Assembly (NCBI GenBank): GCA_038125725.1
Contig: JAYPEK010000002.1
Coordinates: 122,504 to 186,503 of the forward strand
Reading direction: 5' to 3'
Origin: TMED8 sp038125725
Lineage (GTDB): Bacteria; Pseudomonadota; Alphaproteobacteria; Rhodospirillales; Casp-alpha2
Length of the DNA stretch: 64,000 bases
Shown piece by piece: positions 1-9,534 of the stretch (positions are counted from its first letter, which is position 1; the number at the start of each line of letters is the position of its first letter). Made by a program: the position numbers and the translations under genes. A model generated the notes under the pieces. The model was not told where the DNA came from and searched no databases. It worked only from the letters and a program-made list of their open reading frames with translations.

Positions 1-1
1 C

Positions 2-619
2 GTGGTTACCATTAAGAAGTACGCCAACCGGCGTCTCTACAATACCGCGACCAGCAGTTACGTGACGCTCGACCACCTGGCCCAGATGGTCAAGGACGGT
101 ACCGACTTCGCCGTGTTCGATGCCAAGACCGGCGAGGAGATCACCCGCTCGGTTCTCACCCACATCATCGTCGAGGAAGAGAGCAAGGGTCAGCACCTGT
201 TGCCGATCTCGTTCCTGCGCCACCTGATCAGCTTCTACGGCGACAGCCTGCAGGCGGTGGTGCCCAACTACCTCGAACATTCCATGCAGGCCTTCGCCCA
301 CAACCAAGAACAGATGCGCCGCGCCGTGCAGGACGCCTTCGGCGGGCTGACGCCGTTCGGCCAGTTCGAGGAGATGGGCAAGCAGAACATCGCCATGTTC
401 GAGAACGCCATGAAGATGTTCTCGCCCTTTTATCCGGCCGGCTCCGGACCAACGAACGGCAAGGCCGCGCCGAACGGATCGGCGAACGGATCGGGTAGCG
501 GATCGGGCAACGGCGGCGCCGAACCCAAGAAACAGGATGCGTCGGAACTCGACACCCTGAAGAGCCAGCTCGCGCGGATGCAAGAGCAACTCGAGCGCAT
601 GTCCAAGGAAAGCGACTGA
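2..619 (+). CDS. phaR: PhaR, polyhydroxyalkanoate synthesis repressor (5' end cut by window)
   Basis: PhaR represses phasin and PHA synthesis genes and binds PHA granules. The N-terminus reads VTIKKYANRRLYNTATSSYV, the hallmark of the PHB/PHA DNA-binding domain, followed by the accumulation-regulator domain (about residues 65-135, with ISFLRHLISFYGDSLQ). The tail is a Gly/Ser/Asn-rich linker ending in a short coiled coil (about residues 178-203). The first in-frame codon is GTG at position 2, where the family usually has some extra residues, so the true start probably lies left of the window. The gene converges on a leftward SUMF1-domain gene 13 bases downstream. Confidence 0.93.
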   Translation: MVTIKKYANRRLYNTATSSYVTLDHLAQMVKDGTDFAVFDAKTGEEITRSVLTHIIVEEESKGQHLLPISFLRHLISFYGDSLQAVVPNYLEHSMQAFAHNQEQMRRAVQDAFGGLTPFGQFEEMGKQNIAMFENAMKMFSPFYPAGSGPTNGKAAPNGSANGSGSGSGNGGAEPKKQDASELDTLKSQLARMQEQLERMSKESD

Positions 620-632
620 CCGCTCTCGGTGC

Positions 633-1489
633 TCAGCGCAGTTCCCGCACCACCCTGAAGCCCAGCCAGTAGCTCTTCACGCCCGGCGGATTCTTGGCCC
701 GGTAGGCGGCGCCCGCCACTTTCGAGAAATAATAGAACGAGCCGCCGCGGATGACGCGGTTGTTGCAGTCACCCTCGGTGCGGACCGAGGCGTCCTTGGG
801 CGCGCCCCGGTGGTCGGGGTTCCAGCAGTCCGCCGTCCATTCGAAGACGTTGCCGGCGGTGTCGAAAAGCCCGAACGGGTTGGGCTTGAACGATCCGATG
901 GGCAGCGTGCCGTGCGAGCAGCAGGAATGATCCTTGGGCGTGCAGCATTGGCGCGATTCACAGTCGCGGCAGTTGGCCATTTTGTTGCCGACGTCATCAC
1001 CCCACCAGAACTGCGTCGTGGTGCCGCCCCGGTGCGCGTATTCCCATTCCGCCTCCGACGGCAGCCGGTAGGTATGGCCGGTCTTGGCGGAAAGCCATTT
1101 CAGGTAGTTCTGCGCCTGATGCCAGTCGATGTTGATCACCGGCCGGCGAATGGTGCCCCAACGGTGGTCGTCCGGCTTGTGCAGGCAGCCGCCTTCGGCG
1201 ACACAGGCGAACCATTCGCGGAAGGTGACCTCATAGCGGCCCATGGCCAGCGGGCGTTTGATATTGACCCGGTGCGCCGGCCCGTCGCGCTTGCGCGAGG
1301 AACCCAGCCCCATGATGTAGATGCCGGCCGGGATCACTACCAGTTCCGGACAGGTGTCGCAGTCCTTGAAGACGCTGCCGACGGCCGGCTTCTGCTTCTG
1401 AGCAGGCACCGGTGCCGGTGCCTGCGTTTGCGCCTGCGCGGCGGCGGCGCCGAACAGGATGGCAATGACGGCGATGAGCCGGATCAACT

Positions 1490-1493
<4 letters not shown>
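633..1493 (-). CDS. Secreted SUMF1/formylglycine-generating-enzyme-like domain protein with Cys-rich insert
   Basis: The 286-residue protein has a cleavable signal peptide (residues 1-21, ending AAAQA) and then a complete SUMF1 fold: PELVVIPAG near residue 49, RLPSEAEWEYA near 143, NPFGLFDTAGNVFEW near 207, RVIRGGSF near 246 and a terminal GFRVVREL. Bacterial members are mostly not true sulfatase activators, so the activity is unknown. Residues about 175-195 hold a cluster of cysteines (CRDC, CC, CC) where relatives usually have only a short CxxC stretch. The start overlaps the queG stop by 4 bases, so the two genes are probably co-translated. Confidence 0.85.
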
Positions 1494-2629
<1,136 letters not shown>

Positions 2630-2718
2630 GCGGCGGTTTCCGGCGGCAACGGGTGCTGGACCATCGGGCGCACCATACTATATATGTGCGCACGGAACAG
2701 AGCGTTTAGGAAACCTTG

Positions 2719-3204
2719 ATGGCGATCCGATTTACCATTCTCTACGTGGCGCTGATCGTGCTGGTCAACTGGGGCTTCACGGTGGTGCCGCTGATGCCGT
2801 TGCCGGGTGGCGAGATGTGGCCGCCCATGTCGCTGGTCGTCGGCCTGGTGTTCGTGGCGCGCGACTACGCGCAGCGCGAAATCGGCCACAAGGTGATCAT
2901 CGCCATGCTGGTCTCGGCGGCGCTGAGTTACGTCATGGCCAATCCGTTCGTCGCCGTCGCGTCGCTGAGCGCCTTCCTGATCAGCGAATTCGCCGATTGG
3001 GCCGTCTATTCCTTCACCCGCCGGCCGTTCAGCCAGCGCGTGCTGCTCTCCAGCGTCATCGGCACGCCCTTGGACAGTGCCGTGTTCCTGGCGATCATCG
3101 GACATTTCTCGCTCGTCGGCGTGGTGGCGATGACGCTGAGCAAGATGTTGGGCGCGCTCGCCGTCTGGTGGCTGGTGCGCCGCCGCGAGGCCCAAGCTGC
3201 CTAA
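2719..3204 (+). CDS. VUT/YhhQ-family queuosine precursor transporter
   Basis: This small integral membrane protein (161 residues, about five hydrophobic segments) contains the family signature GLVFVARDYAQREIGHK and ISEFADWAVYSF. YhhQ proteins import preQ0 or preQ1. I place the start at ATG 2719, seven bases after AGGA (2708-2711); a TTG lies one codon upstream. It is divergent from queG and its last codons overlap the presumed start of queC, so salvage and synthesis of the same intermediate are encoded together. The exact substrate is inferred from the family and the neighbours. Confidence 0.88.
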   Translation: MAIRFTILYVALIVLVNWGFTVVPLMPLPGGEMWPPMSLVVGLVFVARDYAQREIGHKVIIAMLVSAALSYVMANPFVAVASLSAFLISEFADWAVYSFTRRPFSQRVLLSSVIGTPLDSAVFLAIIGHFSLVGVVAMTLSKMLGALAVWWLVRRREAQAA

Positions 3205-3892
3205 AGCCGTCATCCTGCTGTCGGGCGGGCTCGATTCCGCCACCGTTGCCGCCGTCGCCCGCGACCAGGGCTACAGCCTTGCCGCCATCAGCTTCGAATA
3301 CGGCCAGCGCCACCTGGGCGAGTTGGAAGCGGCGAAACGGGTGGTTCGCGCGCAGGGGATTCACCGTCACCATGTGGCGCGCATCGACCTTCGCGCCTTC
3401 GGCGGCTCGGCGCTGACCGACGACATCGACGTGCCGAAGGGCCGCGACGACGAGGCCATCGGCGAGGGCATCCCCATTACCTACGTGCCGGCGCGCAACA
3501 CCATCTTCCTCGCCCACGCCCTGGCGCTGGCGGAAGTGGAGGGTGCCAACGACATCTTCATCGGCGTCAACGCGCTGGATTACTCCGGCTATCCCGATTG
3601 CCGGCCGGAATATATCGAGGCCTTCCAGCGCATGGCCAACTTGGCGACCAAGGCCGGCGTCGAGGGTGAAAGCCCGCTCACCATCCACGCGCCGCTGCAA
3701 AACCTGACCAAGGCCGGCATCGTCGAATTGGGCACGCGCCTCGGCGTCGACTACGCCGATACGCTCAGCTGCTACGATCCGCCGGGTGGCGCCGGCGATT
3801 TCACCCATTGCGGCGAATGCGACGCCTGCCGGCTGCGCCGCAAGGGCTTCCAGGAAGCCGGCATTTTCGATCCCACGGTTTATCGCGCCTGA
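3197..3892 (+). CDS. queC: 7-cyano-7-deazaguanine synthase QueC, probable CTG start
   Basis: QueC converts 7-carboxy-7-deazaguanine to preQ0 with ATP and ammonia. The PP-loop ATP motif is LLSGGLDSATVAAVA near the N-terminus and the zinc-binding cluster is CGECDAC near residue 207, after SCYDPP. The first ATG or GTG that extends the frame would lie inside the conserved protein, while CTG at 3197 falls exactly where the family has its initiator Met (LPKAVILLSGG). A GAGG at 3187-3190 sits six bases upstream, and the start overlaps the stop of the transporter gene by 8 bases. Translation is therefore probably coupled. A sequencing error for ATG is possible. Confidence 0.93.
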   Translation: MPKAVILLSGGLDSATVAAVARDQGYSLAAISFEYGQRHLGELEAAKRVVRAQGIHRHHVARIDLRAFGGSALTDDIDVPKGRDDEAIGEGIPITYVPARNTIFLAHALALAEVEGANDIFIGVNALDYSGYPDCRPEYIEAFQRMANLATKAGVEGESPLTIHAPLQNLTKAGIVELGTRLGVDYADTLSCYDPPGGAGDFTHCGECDACRLRRKGFQEAGIFDPTVYRA

Positions 3893-3952
3893 GCCGCTGC
3901 CCGCGCTTGCAGTGGGCACATCAGGTGCTAGTTTACGGGCATCTTTTTCGCA

Positions 3953-3983
3953 GGTGCCGCCGCTAGCTTTAAGAAGCGGCACC
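3953..3983 (+). other. Inverted repeat in the leader of the TAXI gene
   Basis: GGTGCCGC (3953-3960) pairs perfectly with GCGGCACC (3976-3983) around a 15-base loop. It lies 20 bases before the GTG start of the solute-binding gene and 60 bases after queC. No T tract follows, so it is not a classic terminator. It could be a weak queC terminator or a leader structure. Confidence 0.4.
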
Positions 3984-4003
3984 GGGTCAACATGGAGGCA
4001 AAC

Positions 4004-4960
4004 GTGAAAAGCTTGAAAATCCTCGCCGCCGTCACGGCGGTCGCGGCGCTGGCCGCAACGGGCGCGCAGGCGGAAACCCGCGTCACCTACAAGTCGGCGA
4101 AGTCGACCTCGTCCTATTACCAGATGGCGGTGCAGATCGCCGAAGCCATGAAGAAAGGCACCGGCGGCGACGTCATCGTCACCGTCGAGGAGAGCCAGGG
4201 CTCGGTGCAGAACGTCATGGAAGCGGCGGCGCGCACTGGCAACTACGTGTTCACGACGCCGCCGGTGCTGGTCAAGCTGGCGCAGAATGGCGCCGCCATG
4301 TTCAAGGGCAAGGGCAATCCGAAATTCGCCGATATCCGCGCGCTGTTCCCGATCCCGTCCTTGACCATGCACTTCGTTCTGCGCAGCGATGCCGGCGTCA
4401 AAACCTTCGCCGACCTCGAAGGCAAGACCATGCTCATCGGCAAGGGTTCCTTCGGCGCCAAGGAAGGCGCGAAGTACCTGGACCTGTTCGGGCTCAAGGA
4501 CAAGGTGAAGCTCGCCAACGTCGAGCTCAACGCCGCCGTCAACGCACTCAAGAACAAGCAGATCGACGGTTTCGTCACCGCCGGTTCCTATCCGGCGCCG
4601 AACGTCATCGAAGCGGCCGCGTCCACCGGCGTGACGCTGCTGTCGCTGTCGGACGATCAGGTCGCCAAGACCAAGCGCACCAAGCTGGTGATCCCGGCCG
4701 GCACCTATGCCGGTGTCGATAGCGACACGGTGACCACCTCTTTGCCGGTGGTGGCGCACACGACCACGGCGATGAGCAACGACGTGGCCTATGCGGTGAC
4801 CAAGACCTACTGGGAGCAGAAGAAGGCCATGGGCGCCGATCATTCGTGGTGGAACGGTGTCTCCGGCGCGCTCTTGTCCAACGTGCACGGCAAGATCCAT
4901 CCGGGCGCGCTCAAGTACTATGACGAAGCCGGCATCAAGGTGCCGGACGCCAACCGCTAA
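4004..4960 (+). CDS. TAXI-family TRAP transporter solute-binding protein
   Basis: This is the periplasmic binding protein of a TRAP transporter. The signal peptide is VKSLKILAAVTAVAALAATG followed by AQA. The TAXI fold shows YYQMAVQIAEAMKKG, the SQGSVQNVMEAAARTG loop and KTMLIGKGSFGAKEGAKYLD. I start it at GTG 4004 because GGAGG (3994-3998) is five bases upstream; an ATG four codons earlier overlaps that Shine-Dalgarno. The fused permease follows after 21 bases. TAXI proteins bind varied carboxylates or amino acids such as glutamate, and the ligand cannot be read from the sequence. Confidence 0.93.
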   Translation: MKSLKILAAVTAVAALAATGAQAETRVTYKSAKSTSSYYQMAVQIAEAMKKGTGGDVIVTVEESQGSVQNVMEAAARTGNYVFTTPPVLVKLAQNGAAMFKGKGNPKFADIRALFPIPSLTMHFVLRSDAGVKTFADLEGKTMLIGKGSFGAKEGAKYLDLFGLKDKVKLANVELNAAVNALKNKQIDGFVTAGSYPAPNVIEAAASTGVTLLSLSDDQVAKTKRTKLVIPAGTYAGVDSDTVTTSLPVVAHTTTAMSNDVAYAVTKTYWEQKKAMGADHSWWNGVSGALLSNVHGKIHPGALKYYDEAGIKVPDANR

Positions 4961-4981
4961 ACGGCGGACCGGAAGGTTGCG

Positions 4982-6748
4982 ATGACGGCGCCCGCGCGCC
5001 TGATTTTCGGGGCGCTCGGCGCCGTCTCCATCGCCTTCCACCTGGGCCTGATCTTTTCCGGGCTCGTCCCCAACCTGGTGGCGCGGCCGCTGCATCTGCT
5101 GCTGGCATTGCCCTGGGTCTTCATTTTCGCCGCGGAGTCCAAGCGATCGCTCTGGACCGGCTGGGTCTTCACCCTGGCCGGCGCCGCCTGCTGCCTCTAC
5201 ATCGTTGCCAACGAGGAAATGCTCGCCGACCAGTACGGCGCGCTCTCGGGCGACGGGCAGCTCGTCATGGCGGTGGCGATCTTGGCCGTGGTGCTGGAAA
5301 TGGCGCGCCGCGCCATCGGCTGGCCGCTGCCGCTGGTTGCCGCCATCGCGCTCGCCTACGGCCTTTGGGGCCAGGCGCTGCCGGGCGAATTCGGCCACCC
5401 CGGCCTGCCGGTGGCCAGTTTTCTGGGCACGCTCACGATCGCTGAAGGCGGCATCTGGGGCAGCCTGACGGGCATTTCCGTCAATATCGTCGCCATCTTC
5501 GTGATCATGGGCGCGGTCCTGAACGCCGGCGAGGCCGGGCAGGGGTTCATGAACCTGGCCTCGGCGGCGGCGGGCCGGCTCAAGGGCGGCGCGGCCAAGG
5601 TCTCGGTCCTGTCGTCGGCGTTCTTCGGTTCGATCTCCGGCTCGGCGTCGGCCAACGTGGCTTCGACCGGCGCCATCACGCTGCCGGCCATGCGCAAGCT
5701 CGGCTATCCCCGTTCGCTCGCCGGCGCGGTCGAGGCGGTGGCCTCTTCCGGCGGCCAGATCATGCCGCCCTTGATGGGCGCCGGCGCCTTCGTCATGGTC
5801 GAGTTGACCGGCGTTCCCTATACCGGCATCGTCGCCGCCGCATTGCTGCCGGCGATCCTCTATTTCGCCGCCGTCTGGATCGGCATCAATGCCTTCGCGC
5901 GCCGCTTCGAACTCAAGGGTCTGGCGCCGGAGGATCGGCCGGCGACCAAGACCGTGGTGGTGACGGCGCTGTTCTTCGCGGTGCCCTTCGCTGTGTTGCT
6001 GGAACGCATGTTCATCGGCGGCTTCACGCCGCAGTACGCGGCCTGCGTCGCCATCCTGGTGGCCTTCGTCATGTTGTTCGTCGACGGCCGGTTGACGTTC
6101 TCCGTGCCGCGCACGCTGGAGCGGCTGGAAGCCGTCGTCATCGGGGCCGGCAAACAGATTTCGATGATCGCGGCGATCATCGTCTGCGCGTCGATCGTCA
6201 TCGGCGTGCTCGGCCAGACCGGCTTGGGCGTCAAGATCACCTCGCTCATCCTCTCCGCGTCGGGCGACGCCATCTGGCCGGCGCTGTTGCTCACCGCGCT
6301 GGCCTGCCTGGTGCTGGGGATGGAGGTGCCGACCACGGCGGCCTACGTGATCTGCGTGTCCGTTGCCGGGCCGGCGCTGCAGTCCTTGGGGCTGGAGCCG
6401 CTGCAGGCGCATCTGTTCGTTTTCTGGTTCGCGCTCTTGTCCACCATCACGCCACCGGTCTGCGGCGCCGTATTCATCGCGGCGGGCATGGTCGAGGAGG
6501 ATTGGCTGAAGGTCGCCGGCCGCGCCATGATGCTGGGCATCGGGCTCTACCTGATCCCGCTCGGCATGATCGCCAATCCCGCTCTCATCGGGCTCGAGCA
6601 AGATCCGCTGATGGCGCTGGCGGCGGCGGTGAAGATCGGCATTGGGCTCGGCTTCATCTCGCACGCCGTGATCGCACCCAGCGCACCCTGGCGGCGTGTT
6701 CTGGAAGCGGCGCTGGGCCTGGCGTTGCTGTTCGCACCCATGCCCTGA
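4982..6748 (+). CDS. TRAP transporter permease, fused small and large subunits (DctQM type)
   Basis: A 588-residue polytopic membrane protein: roughly four helices equivalent to DctQ (residues 1-120) followed by the large TRAP permease domain. Conserved stretches include GSISGSASANVASTGAITLP near residue 217, ASSGGQIMPPLMGAGAFVM near 255 and the second half VLGMEVPTTAAYVICV near 445. Fused QM permeases are the usual partners of TAXI binding proteins, and this gene follows one by 21 bases with GGAAGG as ribosome site. It drives sodium- or proton-dependent uptake of the unknown ligand. Confidence 0.93.
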   Translation: MTAPARLIFGALGAVSIAFHLGLIFSGLVPNLVARPLHLLLALPWVFIFAAESKRSLWTGWVFTLAGAACCLYIVANEEMLADQYGALSGDGQLVMAVAILAVVLEMARRAIGWPLPLVAAIALAYGLWGQALPGEFGHPGLPVASFLGTLTIAEGGIWGSLTGISVNIVAIFVIMGAVLNAGEAGQGFMNLASAAAGRLKGGAAKVSVLSSAFFGSISGSASANVASTGAITLPAMRKLGYPRSLAGAVEAVASSGGQIMPPLMGAGAFVMVELTGVPYTGIVAAALLPAILYFAAVWIGINAFARRFELKGLAPEDRPATKTVVVTALFFAVPFAVLLERMFIGGFTPQYAACVAILVAFVMLFVDGRLTFSVPRTLERLEAVVIGAGKQISMIAAIIVCASIVIGVLGQTGLGVKITSLILSASGDAIWPALLLTALACLVLGMEVPTTAAYVICVSVAGPALQSLGLEPLQAHLFVFWFALLSTITPPVCGAVFIAAGMVEEDWLKVAGRAMMLGIGLYLIPLGMIANPALIGLEQDPLMALAAAVKIGIGLGFISHAVIAPSAPWRRVLEAALGLALLFAPMP

Positions 6749-6882
6749 ACCGCATTGCGTTCACGAACCTGTGATCGCGCCCGGCCTGACAATCCGGCCT
6801 GAGCGTCACAATTCAACGTTAGACTGTGCGGAAACGCGGGCCCAGAACCCGGTTTCCATCGCTGACAGGGAGCCACATCATC

Positions 6883-7341
6883 ATGACCAAACTGAACATC
6901 AACGGCGTCGACCATGACGTCGATGCCCCCGGCGACATGCCGCTGTTGTGGGCGATCCGCGATCTCGTCGGCTTGACCGGCACCAAGTTCGGCTGCGGCC
7001 AGGCGCTCTGTGGCGCCTGCACGGTGCATCTCGACGGTGAACCGGTGCGCGCCTGCCAGACCTTCGTCGACGACGCCAAGGGCGCCAAGATCACCACCAT
7101 CGAAGGACTTTCCGGCCGCGTGACGGAGGCCGTGCGCAGTGCCTGGAAGGCGCTCGACGTGCCGCAGTGCGGCTATTGCCAGTCGGGCCAGGTGATGGCC
7201 GCCGTGGCGCTGCTGACCGAGAACCCGAAACCCACCGACGCCGATATCGACGAATCCATGGCCGGCAATCTCTGCCGCTGCGCCACCTATCACCGTATTC
7301 GCGCCGGCATCCACGAAGCCGCCCGCCGGCTGGGGGCCTGA
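6883..7341 (+). CDS. iorA: Iron-sulfur subunit of an isoquinoline 1-oxidoreductase-like molybdenum hydroxylase
   Basis: A 152-residue protein with both [2Fe-2S] sites of molybdenum hydroxylases: the plant-ferredoxin type CGQALCGACTVHLDGEPVRAC (about residues 43-63) and the helical site with CGYCQSGQ (about 98-105) and LCRCATY (about 130). It passes electrons from the molybdenum subunit encoded 3 bases downstream. The start at ATG 6883 is preceded by AGGGAG. No FAD subunit gene is adjacent, which fits IorAB-type enzymes that use cytochrome acceptors. Confidence 0.92.
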   Translation: MTKLNINGVDHDVDAPGDMPLLWAIRDLVGLTGTKFGCGQALCGACTVHLDGEPVRACQTFVDDAKGAKITTIEGLSGRVTEAVRSAWKALDVPQCGYCQSGQVMAAVALLTENPKPTDADIDESMAGNLCRCATYHRIRAGIHEAARRLGA

Positions 7342-7344
7342 GCC

Positions 7345-9534
7345 ATGTTGCATTTTGCCAAACAGCAGGCCGCTCGCGCCATGGATGCGCCGACGCGCCG
7401 CCAGTTCATCCTCGGCGCCGCCGCCGCCGCCGGCGGCCTTGCCATCGGTTTCTCGGCCCGCGCCGCCGCGCCCGCCGCTGGTGCCGATACCAAGGCGCCA
7501 TCGCCGTTTCAGGCCTACCTGACGATCGCGCCGGACGGCACCGTCACCGTGCTGTCGTCGCAGTTCGACATGGGCCAGGGCAGCTATCACGGCGTCGCCA
7601 CCCTCGTCGTCGAGGAGTTGGGGGCCGATTGGTCCCAGGTCTGCGTCCAGGGGGCGAGTTCAAACACCAAGCTCTACGGCAACATCGCGTGGGGCGGCAC
7701 CGCGCAGGGAACCGGCGGTTCCACCTCCATGGCGACCTCGTTCGAGCGTTACCGCCGCGCCGGCGCCGCCGCGCGCCAGATGCTCGCTGTCGCCGCCGCC
7801 GAGGCCTGGAATGTGCCGGCGGGCGAGATCACCGTTGCCAAGGGGCGCATTACGCATGCGTCGGGCAAGTCGGCGGGCTTCGGCGACATGGCCGCCGCCG
7901 CGGCGAAGCAGCCGGTGCCGGAAAATGTGACGCTCAAATCGCCCGATCAATGGACCGAGATCGGTTCCGACACCAACCGCCGCCACGATACCGCCGCCAA
8001 GACCGACGGCACGCATCCCTATACCATCGACGTCAAGCTGCCGGGGATGCTGACGGCGGTGATGATCCATCCGCCCAAGTTCGGCGCGGTGGTGAAATCC
8101 TTCGACGCGGCCAAGGCGAAAGCCATGCCGGGCGTCGTCGACGTGGTCGCGGTGCCGCGCGGCATTGCCGTCGTCGCTGACCACATGTGGGCGGCGCTGA
8201 AAGGGCGCGACGCGGTCACCGTCACCTGGGACCAAAGCAAGGCGGAGACGCGCGGCACCGACCAACTGATGGATGAGTTCTCCAAGCTCGCCGCCGGCAA
8301 GCCGAAAGCCATGGCGGCCGAGCGCGGCGACGCCGCCAAGGCCATGGCCGGCGCCGCCAAGGTGGTGGAAGCCGAATACCGCTTCCCCTATCTGGCGCAC
8401 GCGGCCATGGAGCCCCTGAACGCGGTGGCGCGCATGAACGCCGACGGCACGCTGGAGGTCTGGAGCGGACACCAGATTCCGGACCTCTACCAGTTCATGA
8501 TCTCCAAGACCGCCGGCATCGAGCCGGCCAAGGTGCGCCTGCACGTGATGAAGACCGGCGGTGGTTTCGGCCGCCGGGGCACCCCCGACGCCGAAGTCAT
8601 CGTCGAGGCCGTCTCTGTCGCCAAGGCCATCGGCTTCAAGGCGCCGGTGAAAGTCCAGTGGACGCGCGAGAACGATATGCGGGGCGGGCGCTACCGCCCG
8701 GCCTACGTGCACCGGATGAAGGCCGGGCTCGACGGTGGCGGCAACATCGTCGCCTGGGAGCACCATATCGTCGGCCAGTCCATCGTCGACGGCACGCCGT
8801 TCCAGGGCATGATCCAGAACGGCATCGACCCGACCAGCGTCGAGGGCGCGTCGAACCTGCCCTACGCCGTTCCCAACCTGTCGGTGGGGCTGACCACGGT
8901 GCGGACCGGCGTGCCGGTCTTGTGGTGGCGTTCGGTGGGCTCGACCCATACCGCCTATGCCACCGAGACCTTTCTGGACGAGGTGGCGAAACAGGCCGGC
9001 AAGGACCCGCTGGCGATCCGCCTGGAACTGTTGAAGGACCATCCGCGCCACGTGGGCGTCTTGAAGCTTGCCGCCGAGAAAGCCGGATGGGGGCACAAGC
9101 TCGCCGCCGGACGGACCATGGGCCTGGCGGTGCATGAGAGCTTCAGCTCTTATTCCGCGCATGTGGTGGAAATCTCCATCGCCGACGGCGTGCCCCGGGT
9201 GCACCGGGTGGTGGCGGCGGTCGATTGCGGCACCGCCATCAACCCCGATGTCGTCCGCGCCCAGGCGGAGGGCTGCATCGGCATGGGCCTCGGCGCTATT
9301 CTCGCCGAGCAGGTGACGCTGACGGGCGGCGCGGTCGACCAGGGCAACTACGACAGCTACACGCCGCTTCGTATCGACGCCATGCCGGCGGTCGAGGTGC
9401 ATATCGTGCCGTCGACGGAGCCGCCGACCGGCGTCGGCGAGCCGGCGCTGCCGCCGATCGGGCCGGCCGTCGGCAATGCCGTCTTCGCCGCGACCGGTAA
9501 GATGCACCGGGTGCTGCCGATGGTGAAAAGTTAG
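7345..9534 (+). CDS. iorB: Molybdopterin-binding subunit of an isoquinoline 1-oxidoreductase-like enzyme
   Basis: The 729-residue catalytic subunit has a Tat signal (TRRQFILGAAAAAGG, about residues 13-27), so the holoenzyme is exported folded to the periplasm with IorA. Typical motifs are SQFDMGQGSYHG near residue 72, KTGGGFGRRG near 405 and the C-terminal GVGEPALPPIGPAVGNA, which carries the catalytic Glu. ATG 7345 and ATG 7381 are both possible starts; the second leaves a shorter pre-Tat tail. The 3' end overlaps a convergent acyl-CoA ligase by 4 bases. The substrate is probably an N-heterocycle or an aldehyde, by family only. Confidence 0.92.
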   Translation: MLHFAKQQAARAMDAPTRRQFILGAAAAAGGLAIGFSARAAAPAAGADTKAPSPFQAYLTIAPDGTVTVLSSQFDMGQGSYHGVATLVVEELGADWSQVCVQGASSNTKLYGNIAWGGTAQGTGGSTSMATSFERYRRAGAAARQMLAVAAAEAWNVPAGEITVAKGRITHASGKSAGFGDMAAAAAKQPVPENVTLKSPDQWTEIGSDTNRRHDTAAKTDGTHPYTIDVKLPGMLTAVMIHPPKFGAVVKSFDAAKAKAMPGVVDVVAVPRGIAVVADHMWAALKGRDAVTVTWDQSKAETRGTDQLMDEFSKLAAGKPKAMAAERGDAAKAMAGAAKVVEAEYRFPYLAHAAMEPLNAVARMNADGTLEVWSGHQIPDLYQFMISKTAGIEPAKVRLHVMKTGGGFGRRGTPDAEVIVEAVSVAKAIGFKAPVKVQWTRENDMRGGRYRPAYVHRMKAGLDGGGNIVAWEHHIVGQSIVDGTPFQGMIQNGIDPTSVEGASNLPYAVPNLSVGLTTVRTGVPVLWWRSVGSTHTAYATETFLDEVAKQAGKDPLAIRLELLKDHPRHVGVLKLAAEKAGWGHKLAAGRTMGLAVHESFSSYSAHVVEISIADGVPRVHRVVAAVDCGTAINPDVVRAQAEGCIGMGLGAILAEQVTLTGGAVDQGNYDSYTPLRIDAMPAVEVHIVPSTEPPTGVGEPALPPIGPAVGNAVFAATGKMHRVLPMVKS

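Noticed and set aside
3095..6664. A minus-strand open frame of 1189 codons opposite queC and the TAXI-TRAP genes
   Set aside because: It is antisense to well-supported genes, has low-complexity Arg/His/Gly composition and no domain; long shadows are common in GC-rich DNA.
6781..6802. Direct repeat CCGGCCTGA before the IorA-like gene
   Set aside because: Only nine bases, twice, without a promoter that it clearly overlaps.
7660..9507. A minus-strand open frame of 615 codons opposite the molybdenum subunit gene
   Set aside because: Same kind of shadow; the plus strand encodes a complete conserved enzyme.
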